Origin: Desulfobulbaceae bacterium
GTDB lineage: Bacteria; Desulfobacterota; Desulfobulbia; Desulfobulbales; Desulfobulbaceae
DNA: 64,000 nt
Reading direction: 5' to 3'
Assembly (NCBI GenBank): GCA_012744275.1
Contig: JAAYIE010000008.1
Span: 20,026-84,025, forward strand
Shown: positions 43,620-51,896 of the stretch, in pieces
Numbering within the stretch: position 1 is the stretch's first letter
How the letters are laid out: each line of letters starts with the position of its first letter
Translations under genes and position numbers: made by a program
The notes under the pieces: generated by a model
The model's input: only the letters and a program-made list of their open reading frames with translations
What the model was told of the DNA's origin: nothing
Databases searched by the model: none

Positions 43620-44558
43620 TTAGCCAAGCCCGCAACCGCCGGAGCTGCAGGCACAGGTACCGGTAAAGGGATTAGCCAGTGCTGGACCAGGGGGCAGGCG
43701 CTGCTCCACTGCGCTGACCACCCCCTGAAAGGCCTTGATTGCCGGGGAATCCACATCAGAGGAAAGATACGGAGCACCGCTATCACCGCCGCTGACCACC
43801 TGGGGATCCATGGGGATGCTGCCCAGGAAGGGCAGATCAAACTCTTTAGCAGTGCGCTCACCGCCGCCCTTGCTGAAAATGTCCACGGTTTCATTGCAAT
43901 GCGGGCAAACAAAGCCGGACATGTTCTCCACCAAACCAACTATGGGCATTTCCACTGCCTTGCAGAAGTTGATGGATTTACGTACATCTGCCAAGGCCAC
44001 TTCCTGGGGCGTGGTCACCACCAGAGCCTGTACACCGGGAATGGTCTGGGCTACGGACAAAGGCTCATCGCCGGTGCCCGGAGGTGCATCCACCACCAGA
44101 TAATCGAGCTCGCCCCAGTCCATGTCCGAGACAAACTGGCGAATGGCCTGAATTTTCAGGGGCCCGCGCCAGATAATGGCTTCGTCCCGATTTTTCATCA
44201 TGTATTCAAGGGACACCACCTTGAGGCTGTCATTATAAGTTAGGGGTGGTACCAGAGCGTTCGGATCTTCGGGTGCAACCAGCATACCGGTCAGGTTAAG
44301 CATACGGCATACATCCGGGCCATGCAGGTCCACGTCCATTAGCCCTACCTTGTGCCCGCGGTTGGCAAGACTCAGGGCCAGATTCACCGCAACTGTAGAT
44401 TTGCCAACACCACCCTTGCCACTCATCACCAGAATCTTGTTCTTGATTTTTCCCAGCGATCTGTTGATGGCCATGTCCTGCTGCGCCACACGCGCATCGC
44501 CGGAACCACAGGTTCCCTGTTCAGCACTGCCACAGGAACTTCCACATGAACTGCTCAT
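43620..44558 (-). CDS. mrp: Mrp/NBP35-type Fe-S carrier ATPase
   Basis: A P-loop ATPase that carries or inserts Fe-S clusters. I start it at ATG 44558, which follows GGAGG by five bases; the ATG 12 bases upstream overlaps that ribosome site. The N-terminus is Cys-rich (MSSSCGSSCGSAEQGTCGSG), as in the delta-group form. The Walker A is VMSGKGGVGKSTVAVNLAL, followed by MDVDLHGPDV and VVDAPPGTGDEPL. The central CPHC pair holds the bridging cluster. The C-terminus CACSSGGCGLG adds further cysteines. It is the first gene of a two-gene unit with the MBL hydrolase. Confidence 0.93.
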   Translation of the reverse strand: MSSSCGSSCGSAEQGTCGSGDARVAQQDMAINRSLGKIKNKILVMSGKGGVGKSTVAVNLALSLANRGHKVGLMDVDLHGPDVCRMLNLTGMLVAPEDPNALVPPLTYNDSLKVVSLEYMMKNRDEAIIWRGPLKIQAIRQFVSDMDWGELDYLVVDAPPGTGDEPLSVAQTIPGVQALVVTTPQEVALADVRKSINFCKAVEMPIVGLVENMSGFVCPHCNETVDIFSKGGGERTAKEFDLPFLGSIPMDPQVVSGGDSGAPYLSSDVDSPAIKAFQGVVSAVEQRLPPGPALANPFTGTCACSSGGCGLG

Positions 44559-44934
44559 ATTCTCCTCCATTCATTGGACGGGGCTTCGACATCTCGCTTG
44601 AGCCGCCGCCAGGCTAAAAACAAAAAATGCTCAAAGGCACAGAAAAACACCGTAGAGCTTCAATAGAGCCTAATTACGCAGCACACACTAATGCCCCTGC
44701 CCTGAAAAGCAACTAAAAATGGAAAACGTGTTACCGCTATCCTGGCATCAGACTGAGCTTTTCCCTGTTTTTCCTGCGAACTTAAATTGCCAGCAGCGGG
44801 ATCATGCTTAAAGGTATATGGTCAGTGCCACAGTGCGACGGTAAGCTGTAAGCTGCAGGACCCGCGCAATTGCCTGGCAAAAAATGCAACAAAAGACCTG
44901 GAGCCAAATCCGGGTAGTGCACTACGGAGCCCCT
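44559..44934. other. Divergent intergenic region between mrp and hsp20
   Basis: A 376-base AT-leaning stretch with no supported gene. It should hold the mrp promoter (minus) and the hsp20-lon promoter (plus). I searched for a CIRCE element and a sigma-32 consensus and saw neither clearly. There is a small direct repeat (GTAAGCTGTAAGCTG, around 44841-44855). Confidence 0.5.
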
Positions 44935-45378
44935 ATGGATCAGTTCAGCAAAAAATTGTTGAAAGAACTTGAGCAGATGCAGCAACAGAGTGGACGCATA
45001 CTGCGCAGCATGTCCATTGCCCGCATGATTCCTGCGGAAAGCCGCGGCTGGCAGCCGGCGGTGGATATTTACGAAACCGAAAATGAATACCTCCTCTACG
45101 CCGAGCTAGCCGGGACCCACAGCGATAGCCTGCAGGTGGTGGTGGAGGGGCGAAGTATCCGCATTAGCGGGATGCGCCAGTTATCCGGCCACCGCAGCAT
45201 TGCCTGCATCCATCAGCTTGAAATGGAGTTCGGCCCTTTTCAACGCACCTTGACCCTGCCTGCATTAATCGAGGTGGACGAGGTGCATTCCACATACAGC
45301 AATGGCGTTCTCCAGGTAGTTTTGCCCAAGCGGGGCAAGGGGCCCAAAAGAACGATCAGCATACAGTCCGGAGAATAA
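44935..45378 (+). CDS. Small heat-shock protein, Hsp20 family
   Basis: A holdase chaperone of 147 residues. ATG 44935 has GGAG eight bases upstream and gives the usual N-terminal helix (MDQFSKKLLKELEQMQQQSG). The alpha-crystallin domain (about 40-140) begins WQPAVDIYETENEYLLYAELAGTHSDSLQVVVEGRSIRISGMRQ. It has the G-x-L motif region in STYSNGVLQVVLPKRG. Its place directly before lon links aggregate holding with proteolysis. Confidence 0.93.
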   Translation: MDQFSKKLLKELEQMQQQSGRILRSMSIARMIPAESRGWQPAVDIYETENEYLLYAELAGTHSDSLQVVVEGRSIRISGMRQLSGHRSIACIHQLEMEFGPFQRTLTLPALIEVDEVHSTYSNGVLQVVLPKRGKGPKRTISIQSGE

Positions 45379-45383
45379 CAGCT

Positions 45384-47786
45384 ATGGCCAACGAACAGCA
45401 AAACGAACACAACAAGGCTGACCAGAAAATTGACCCTATTGAACTGGGTGTTCCGGAAATATTACCCATTTTGCCTCTACAGGGTTTCGTATTCTACCCG
45501 GGCATGGGATTTCCCCTGCAGGTCTCAAGTGAGACTTCCAAGGGTCTGATCGACGATGTCCTGCTCGACAACCGCCTCATCGGCCTGGTGCCCAGCAAGA
45601 GGGAACAACCCAAAGACGATGATGTCGTAAGTGGCGATGACCTGTACCAGGTGGGTGTGGTCGGTTATCTGCACAAAATCAACAAGGCGCAGGAAGGTTA
45701 TTACCAAATTCTGGTAAGTGGCACTCACAAGTTCGCCATCGACGAATTTATTCCAGGCAGTCCCTACCTCAAGGCCAGGGTGCACGAAGTACCCATGATC
45801 CCGGTGGAGGACAAGAACATTGAAGCTTTGCTTTTCAATATACGCAGCCAGTTTCAGAAATTGGTCAGCGCCACAGAACTGCCCCAGGAGCTGGTGGCCA
45901 CGGTCAACAGTCTGACCAATCCCTTCTATGTAGGCTACCTGGTCAGCTCCCAGCTCAACTTAAAGATTGATGTTGAGCAGGAAATTCTTGAAATCAATGC
46001 TCTGACCGATCTCTTGCACCGGGTGGCCAGTGAGTTACACAAACGCATGGAAACCGTGGAGATGAGCCAGCAACTCCAGGCGACCATGAAAAAGGATATG
46101 GATGGGCGTCAGCGGGAATTTTTTCTCAGGCAGCAGTTGCAGGCTATCCGCAAGGAACTGGGTGAGGATGACGACGAAAAGGCCGAGGTACGTGAGCTGC
46201 GCGAAAAGATAGAAGCCAAGCTCCTGCCGGAGCATACCCGCGCTGTCGCCGAAAAGGAGGTGAGCCGCCTGGATCGCATTCCACCATCTTCGCCAGAATA
46301 TACCATTGCTCGCAACTACCTCGACTGGATTCTCGATCTGCCCTGGATGGAGTCTACCACTGACACACTTGATCTGGTCCAGGCAGAGCAGGACCTGAAC
46401 GAGGATCATTACGGCCTGGAAAAGGTCAAAAAACGTATTCTCGAATTTTTGGCGGTCCGCAAACTGAAAGAAGATGTGCACGGCCCCATACTCTGCCTGT
46501 TTGGGCCGCCGGGCGTGGGTAAAACCTCGCTGGGACAGTCCATCGCCCGCACCATGAATCGCAAGTTCGTGCGTATCGCTCTGGGCGGAGTGCGTGATGA
46601 GGCCGAAGTGCGCGGCCATCGCCGTACCTACATCGGCGCCCTGCCCGGCCGCATCATTTCGAGCCTGAAACGTGCTGGCGCCAACAATCCTGTTTTTTTA
46701 TTGGATGAGGTGGACAAGCTTGGCAGTGATTTCCGCGGCGATCCCTCGGCAGCCCTGCTGGAGGTATTGGATCCGGAACAAAATTCCACCTTTACCGACC
46801 ATTATCTGGACATCGAATTTGACCTGTCCAAGGTGATGTTCATCGCCACGGCCAACGTGCTGGATACCATCCCCGGCCCCCTGCGCGATCGCATGGAGAT
46901 TGTTGAACTGCCGGGTTATACCCATGAGGAAAAAACAGCCATTGCCATGCGACACCTGCTGCCCAAACAGCTGGAGGCCCATGCCCTGAGCACAGATGAC
47001 CTGCAATTATCTGAAGAGACCATACGCGCCCTTATCAGCCTGTATACTCGCGAGGCTGGAGTGCGCAATCTGGAGCGGGAAATAGCCGCCCTGTGCAGGG
47101 GAGTTGCGGCCAAAATCGCCCGTGGCCACAGCGGCACCATTACTATTACTCCGGAAAACCTGTACGATTATCTGGGCCCGCAACGCTTCTTCCCGGAGAT
47201 GAAAACCCGCAGCTGGGGCCCGGGTCTGGCCACGGGTCTGGCCTGGACACCGGTGGGAGGACAGATTCTTTTCATCGAGACCTCCCGTATGCAGGGCAAA
47301 GGCGGACTCATGCTTACCGGCAAACTGGGCGATGTCATGAAAGAATCGGCCACTGCCGCTCTGACCTATATCAAATCGCACACCGAAGAACTTGCGCTGG
47401 ATCCTTCAACCTTTTCCGAAACGGATCTGCATGTGCATGTGCCAGAGGGTGCTATTCCCAAGGATGGGCCTTCGGCTGGTGTAGCCATGGTTTCTTCGCT
47501 CTACTCGGTTCTTTCAGGAAAAACCGTACGCCAGGATCTGGCGATGACCGGAGAGATCACCCTGCGCGGTGATATTTTACCGGTGGGCGGCATCAGTGAA
47601 AAGGTGCTTGCAGCCCTGCGCGCCGGTATCCGGGAGCTGGTGCTGCCGCCGCTCAACGAGAAGGACGTTCTTGAAATTCCTGAAGAAATTCGTAAAAATG
47701 TAATTTTCCACTATCCACACACCATCAAGGAAGCTCTGGCTATAATTATGAGTACAGACAGTACCTCTAACTCCGTGGCACAGTAA
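45384..47786 (+). CDS. lon: ATP-dependent Lon protease
   Basis: A cytoplasmic AAA+ serine protease that degrades damaged and regulatory proteins. The 800-residue protein has the N-terminal LON substrate-binding domain (ILPILPLQGFVFYPGMGFPLQV). The AAA+ module has Walker A GPPGVGKTSLGQSIA (about 373-387) and Walker B VFLLDEVDKLG. The protease domain has the catalytic Ser in PKDGPSAGVAMVSSL and the Lys downstream (GGISEKVLAALRAG). Length is normal. It lies 6 bases after hsp20 and shares one base with ftsY. Confidence 0.97.
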   Translation: MANEQQNEHNKADQKIDPIELGVPEILPILPLQGFVFYPGMGFPLQVSSETSKGLIDDVLLDNRLIGLVPSKREQPKDDDVVSGDDLYQVGVVGYLHKINKAQEGYYQILVSGTHKFAIDEFIPGSPYLKARVHEVPMIPVEDKNIEALLFNIRSQFQKLVSATELPQELVATVNSLTNPFYVGYLVSSQLNLKIDVEQEILEINALTDLLHRVASELHKRMETVEMSQQLQATMKKDMDGRQREFFLRQQLQAIRKELGEDDDEKAEVRELREKIEAKLLPEHTRAVAEKEVSRLDRIPPSSPEYTIARNYLDWILDLPWMESTTDTLDLVQAEQDLNEDHYGLEKVKKRILEFLAVRKLKEDVHGPILCLFGPPGVGKTSLGQSIARTMNRKFVRIALGGVRDEAEVRGHRRTYIGALPGRIISSLKRAGANNPVFLLDEVDKLGSDFRGDPSAALLEVLDPEQNSTFTDHYLDIEFDLSKVMFIATANVLDTIPGPLRDRMEIVELPGYTHEEKTAIAMRHLLPKQLEAHALSTDDLQLSEETIRALISLYTREAGVRNLEREIAALCRGVAAKIARGHSGTITITPENLYDYLGPQRFFPEMKTRSWGPGLATGLAWTPVGGQILFIETSRMQGKGGLMLTGKLGDVMKESATAALTYIKSHTEELALDPSTFSETDLHVHVPEGAIPKDGPSAGVAMVSSLYSVLSGKTVRQDLAMTGEITLRGDILPVGGISEKVLAALRAGIRELVLPPLNEKDVLEIPEEIRKNVIFHYPHTIKEALAIIMSTDSTSNSVAQ

Positions 47787-49561
47787 TGCTGGCCTGGTTC
47801 AAGAAAAAATTCGGCAAACAGCAGGATGTTCCCCAAACTGTTGCGGCAGAACAGCTGGAAGAACAGCTTGCTGTTAACGAAACCCCGCAGACAGCAGACG
47901 ATACATCCCCAGCACCAGCGGATGATGCAGCTCTTGAAACGGCTTTGCACGCAGACGCTGATCCTGCCCCCACAGCGCCGCCTACAGAGGACAACCGTGC
48001 GGCGCTTGCACCGACCGATAGTACAGAGGATGCGGAAGAAGATCTGGACGGGACTGATGCTGCCAGCGCGGTGGAGGCTGTAGAGACTGTACCAACCAGC
48101 ACCACTGAACATGAAGCCGAAGCCTCTACACCATTATTCGCAGCGGAACAGGGCACAGCGGTTGTCCCTGCACCCGCCGCCGAAGAGGTAGAGTCAAAAA
48201 CTGCAGCAGTTGATGCTGGCGAACTAGCCGCACCACTTGAGAAAGAAGCAGTTGTTGAAGAACTGACGGAGGGGCTGCCGGAAGCAGAGGTTTTCCCTGA
48301 TCCTGCTGACGAAGCTGCAGAATTCCACCGCCAGGCAGAAACAGCAGCAGATGTTGGGACAACACCAGCAACACCGGAGGAAGCCAGTGTCGCAGAGGCT
48401 CCCTCCCCTGCCCCGGAACCTAGTGTCCTGTTTGCTGAGGAAGGAACTCCCCCTAGTATTGATACTGAAGCAGTAATCAGTGGAGAGCCACCAGAAGAAA
48501 CAAGCCTGCCGGATACAGCACGCTTAGCTGACTCAGCTGATTATTTATCAGAAACCGAGAGAATAGCTCCACCGGCAGAAGAAGATGGATCTGCTCCTGT
48601 TTCCAGCTATACCCAGGAAAAACCTGCGGCCAAATCCATGTTCCGTCGACTGCAGGATCGCCTGGGCAAAACCCGCAGCTCCTTTGTCTACCAGCTTGAC
48701 CGCCTCTTCATGGGCGAAAAAGAGATCAGCCAGGAGCTATTCGATCAACTGGAGGAATTACTCATAACGGCTGATCTGGGGGTGTCCACCGCCATGGAGT
48801 TGCTTGATGAGGCGCGCAAACGAGTCAAACGCGACCAACTCAGCGATCCACTGGCGCTGAAAAACATCCTCAAAGAGGAAATGCTTGCCTACATCACTGC
48901 GTCAGATCAACCGGCAGAACTGGTTATGCCCGAACAAGGCCCCTTTGTCATCATGGTGGTGGGCGTCAACGGCGTGGGTAAAACCACCACTATCGGCAAG
49001 ATAGCAGCAAAATTTGTTCGTTCGGAACAATCCGTACTCCTGATTGCCGGTGATACCTTCCGCGCCGCAGCCATCGACCAGTTGAAAATATGGGGAGAAC
49101 GGGTGGGTGTGGAGGTATTTGCACAAAAACCAGGTGCAGACCCTGCCTCGGTCGTGTTTGACGGCATTGACCATGGTATTGCCCTGAATAAGGATGTCAT
49201 CCTCATTGATACGGCCGGCCGCCTGCACACCAGTGTCAACCTAATGGAAGAACTCAAAAAAATGCAGCGGGTTATGGGTAAACGACTGCCCGGCGCACCC
49301 CACGAAGTGCTGCAGGTGTTGGATGCCACTACTGGTCAAAACGGTATTGCCCAGGCCAAGCTGTTCCACGAGGCGGTTGGTGTAAGCGGTTTGGCTCTGA
49401 CAAAACTTGACGGCACCGCCAAGGGTGGTATTGTTGCCAACATTTGTCGGGAGCTGAAAATACCGGTGCGCTTCATTGGCATCGGTGAACAACTTGATGA
49501 TCTGCGCGACTTCAATGCCACGGAGTTTGTCGACGCCCTTTTTGCCGAAACCGTCAAATAA
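47786..49561 (+). CDS. ftsY: Signal recognition particle receptor FtsY
   Basis: The membrane-associated GTPase receptor for SRP (Ffh at 30794). The 591-residue protein has an unusually long acidic A domain (about 20-280) made of Ala, Glu, Asp, Thr and Pro after a short basic/aromatic N-terminus (MLAWFKKKFGKQQ) that could bind membrane. The NG domain starts near 285 (SMFRRLQDRLGKTRSSFVYQLDRLF) and contains GVNGVGKTTTIGKIAAKF, DTFRAAAIDQL, DTAGRLHTSVNLMEEL and TKLDGTAKGG. It overlaps the lon stop by one base. Confidence 0.97.
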   Translation: MLAWFKKKFGKQQDVPQTVAAEQLEEQLAVNETPQTADDTSPAPADDAALETALHADADPAPTAPPTEDNRAALAPTDSTEDAEEDLDGTDAASAVEAVETVPTSTTEHEAEASTPLFAAEQGTAVVPAPAAEEVESKTAAVDAGELAAPLEKEAVVEELTEGLPEAEVFPDPADEAAEFHRQAETAADVGTTPATPEEASVAEAPSPAPEPSVLFAEEGTPPSIDTEAVISGEPPEETSLPDTARLADSADYLSETERIAPPAEEDGSAPVSSYTQEKPAAKSMFRRLQDRLGKTRSSFVYQLDRLFMGEKEISQELFDQLEELLITADLGVSTAMELLDEARKRVKRDQLSDPLALKNILKEEMLAYITASDQPAELVMPEQGPFVIMVVGVNGVGKTTTIGKIAAKFVRSEQSVLLIAGDTFRAAAIDQLKIWGERVGVEVFAQKPGADPASVVFDGIDHGIALNKDVILIDTAGRLHTSVNLMEELKKMQRVMGKRLPGAPHEVLQVLDATTGQNGIAQAKLFHEAVGVSGLALTKLDGTAKGGIVANICRELKIPVRFIGIGEQLDDLRDFNATEFVDALFAETVK

Positions 49562-49608
49562 CTACCTGTTCCCGGCCATCATCCATGTAGCAATCAATCT
49601 GGGATTCG

Positions 49609-50445
49609 ATGGAATACAGACAACATAACCAGCCCGGCTGTGGCGGCTGCCTCTTGCTGCTCGGTCTGATTATTCTGGTGACCGGCGGTGCCCCCGCCTT
49701 GCTCAACTTTATTGGCGTACTCTTCTACTCCGGTCTTGCCGGCGTGCTGGTGCTCGTTGGCCTGTTCTGGGCCTTTTCCTACTATGTGCAGCGCCGGGTA
49801 TCAACCTACGAGGCCTCCCAAAGCGAAAGCCACAAACGTTTCGTGGTGCTCCTAGTCAATATTCTGGTAAAAATCGCCCAGGCAGACGGCCACTTCACCA
49901 AGGCAGAACTGCGCACCATCCTCAATTTTTTCCAATACACCCTACGCTACAATCAGGATCAACTGTACTGGGTCAAGCAGCTGATCAAGGACGCGCGCGA
50001 TTCGCAGACCGATATGGGCACCTTGCTGGAAGAATTCCGCACCAGCTTTGCCTATGAGCCGCGCCTGATCCTGTTAGAACTCATCTACCAGATCATCTAC
50101 ACCAAGCAGCCACCGCTGGAAAGCGAGCTGCGCCAGGCCAGAGAAATCGCAAGATTGCTGGAGATTTCTCCATACGACCAGCGCACCATCGAGGCGAAAT
50201 ACACCTATCGCCAACACCAGGAAACCGCCAGCGCCGCGACCCTGGAAGAACAGTATTATGCTGTGCTTGGCCTGGAAAAAGGTGCAAGCTTTGATGAAAT
50301 CAAGAAGGCCTACCGCAAGCTTTCCATGCAGTACCATCCCGACAAAGTTGGCCATCTGGGCGAGGAGTTTAAGGGCGTGGCCGAGGAAAAGATGAAGGAA
50401 ATCAACGTGGCCTACGGCTACTTTGAGAAGAAATTTGCAAAATAA
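49609..50445 (+). CDS. TerB/DjlA-like membrane co-chaperone with C-terminal J domain
   Basis: A membrane-anchored DnaK partner of 278 residues. Two N-terminal membrane segments (about 12-35 and 40-62) follow a GCGGC stretch. A TerB-like helical domain (about 75-190) begins [25 protein letters not shown]. The C-terminal J domain (about 210-275) has the HPD motif in [18 protein letters not shown]. This is the DjlA architecture but with two helices instead of one. Possible roles are envelope stress sensing or membrane protein folding. It follows ftsY by 47 bases on the same strand. Confidence 0.88.
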   Translation: MEYRQHNQPGCGGCLLLLGLIILVTGGAPALLNFIGVLFYSGLAGVLVLVGLFWAFSYYVQRRVSTYEASQSESHKRFVVLLVNILVKIAQADGHFTKAELRTILNFFQYTLRYNQDQLYWVKQLIKDARDSQTDMGTLLEEFRTSFAYEPRLILLELIYQIIYTKQPPLESELRQAREIARLLEISPYDQRTIEAKYTYRQHQETASAATLEEQYYAVLGLEKGASFDEIKKAYRKLSMQYHPDKVGHLGEEFKGVAEEKMKEINVAYGYFEKKFAK

Positions 50446-50467
50446 TTCAATACACAAACCAGCGGTT

Positions 50468-50597
50468 CAAATTCCAGCTTCAGGTCAAAAAAGAAATCCA
50501 GGAAGCGAGGCAAATTTAATGCGGGCGTACATACAGGTACACCGTGGGACATTTACCAGTGCCAACATAGATAGCGTTTTGATATGGAATTGGAATA
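50468..50597 (+). repeat. Dispersed intergenic repeat, copy B
   Basis: Lies between the DjlA-like gene and the aminotransferase gene. Shared blocks with copy A are ATTCCAGCTT/TTCCAGCTC, GAAGC-AGG-AAAT, CGTACATACAG-TA, CATTT-CCA and ATGGAATTGGAATA. It shares TGCCAAC-TA-A-AG...TTTGA...TGGAATTGGA with copy C. The two ends (ATTCCAGCTTCAGGTCAAAA and, inverted, ATTCCAATTCCATATCAAAA) are imperfect inverted repeats. Confidence 0.72.
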
Positions 50598-50631
50598 CCC
50601 GTCCAAGCACATTGACACCCGGAGGTAGGGT

Positions 50632-51816
50632 ATGAGCATTGCCAAGAAAATGCGCCTTTTTGCCGAGAAATCATCCATGATCCGTAAGATGTTCGAGGAA
50701 GGCGCGCGCATGAAGGCGGAGTTTGGAGAAGACAAAGTCTTTGATTTCAGCCTCGGCAATCCGGATGTACCGCCGCCGCCCCAATTTACCAAAGTGCTGC
50801 AACAGATCGCGGCCGACGAAAAGCCTGGTATTCATGGTTATATGCCCAATCCTGGTTTTCTCTTTGTGCGCGAGGCTCTGGCCAAGCGCTTGAGTAGAGA
50901 TCAGGCTGCCCCCCTGACCGCCGGCGACCTCCTCATGACCTGTGGTGCCGCCGGTGCGCTCAACGTGGTGTTCAAGGCTATACTCGATCCAGGCGATGAG
51001 GTGCTGGTGCCTGCGCCCTACTTTGTTGAGTACGGCATGTATGTGGACAACCACGGCGGCGTACTCAAGGCGGTTGCCACTGATGCGCAGTTCAATCTGG
51101 ATTTGGCCGCCATAGAGACTGGACTGACGGATAAAACCAAGATTGTGCTGCTCAACAGCCCCAATAACCCCACCGGTCAGATCTATCCTGCAGCAACACT
51201 CAAGCAACTGGGCGATATGCTTGCGCAGGCTGGCAAAAAATTCGGCCGCACCATCTACATGGTGTCGGATGAACCCTACCGCAATATCGTCTTCGACGGC
51301 CACGAAGTAGCGCCGCTCTTGGCAGCATCCACCAATACCATTGTCGCCTCCTCCTACTCCAAGGAGCTTTCACTGCCTGGCGAGCGCATCGGCTATATTG
51401 CCGTGCATCCGAACATGGAAGACAAAGAGGCCATGCTGGGCGCACTCACCCTGGCCAACCGTATTCTGGGCTTTGTTAATGCTCCGGCCCTCATGCAGCG
51501 GGTGGTGGCGCAGCTGCAAGATGTGGCCGTGGACAGCAGTATCTACGCCAAAAGGCTGGAAGCCTTCTGCACAGTACTTGATGACGCAGGTATCAGCTAT
51601 GTGCGGCCCAAGGGCGCGTTTTACCTCTTTCCCAAGTCGCCCATTGCCGATGATGTCAAGTTCTGCGAAATACTGAAATCAGAGAAAATCCTGGCTGTAC
51701 CTGGCTCGGGTTTTGGCCTACCCGGACACTTCCGCCTGGCCTTCTGTGTAGATGAAAAGGTGATCCGCTCCTCGGCCCAGGCCTTCAAGAATGCGGCGGC
51801 AAAAGCCAAACAGTAA
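50632..51816 (+). CDS. PLP-dependent class I/II aminotransferase
   Basis: A fold-type I aminotransferase of 394 residues. It has an N-terminal helix (MSIAKKMRLFAEKSSMIRKMFEEGARMKAEFG), then FDFSLGNPDVPPPPQF and LMTCGAAGALNVVFKAILDPGDEVLVPAPYF. The PLP-contact motif is LLNSPNNPTGQIY, and the Schiff-base Lys is in ASSYSKELSLPGERIGYIAV. The subgroup is common in anaerobes and usually annotated as an aspartate-type or broad-specificity aminotransferase. The substrate cannot be told from sequence. A strong terminator follows. Confidence 0.92.
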   Translation: MSIAKKMRLFAEKSSMIRKMFEEGARMKAEFGEDKVFDFSLGNPDVPPPPQFTKVLQQIAADEKPGIHGYMPNPGFLFVREALAKRLSRDQAAPLTAGDLLMTCGAAGALNVVFKAILDPGDEVLVPAPYFVEYGMYVDNHGGVLKAVATDAQFNLDLAAIETGLTDKTKIVLLNSPNNPTGQIYPAATLKQLGDMLAQAGKKFGRTIYMVSDEPYRNIVFDGHEVAPLLAASTNTIVASSYSKELSLPGERIGYIAVHPNMEDKEAMLGALTLANRILGFVNAPALMQRVVAQLQDVAVDSSIYAKRLEAFCTVLDDAGISYVRPKGAFYLFPKSPIADDVKFCEILKSEKILAVPGSGFGLPGHFRLAFCVDEKVIRSSAQAFKNAAAKAKQ

Positions 51817-51837
51817 ACGCGCAGTGTACATTGCAAT

Positions 51838-51877
51838 AAAAAAGCCGGTACCTTTCCAAGAAGGTACCGGCTTTTTT
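51838..51877. terminator. Bidirectional terminator
   Basis: AAAAAAGCCGGTACCTT and AAGGTACCGGCTTTTTT face each other over a short loop (51855-51860). A tracts and T tracts flank the stem on both sides, so it serves both the aminotransferase gene and the convergent cytochrome gene. Confidence 0.93.
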
Positions 51878-51896
51878 GTCTGTATCGCAAGAGGTG

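Noticed and set aside
44571..44934. Heat-shock regulatory site (CIRCE or sigma-32) before hsp20-lon
   Set aside because: Expected from function, but no CIRCE palindrome and no convincing -35/-10 pair of the heat-shock type could be found by eye.
50460..50480. GGTTCAAATTCC, resembling a tRNA T-loop
   Set aside because: No acceptor, D or anticodon arm can be folded around it. It is the left end of repeat copy B.
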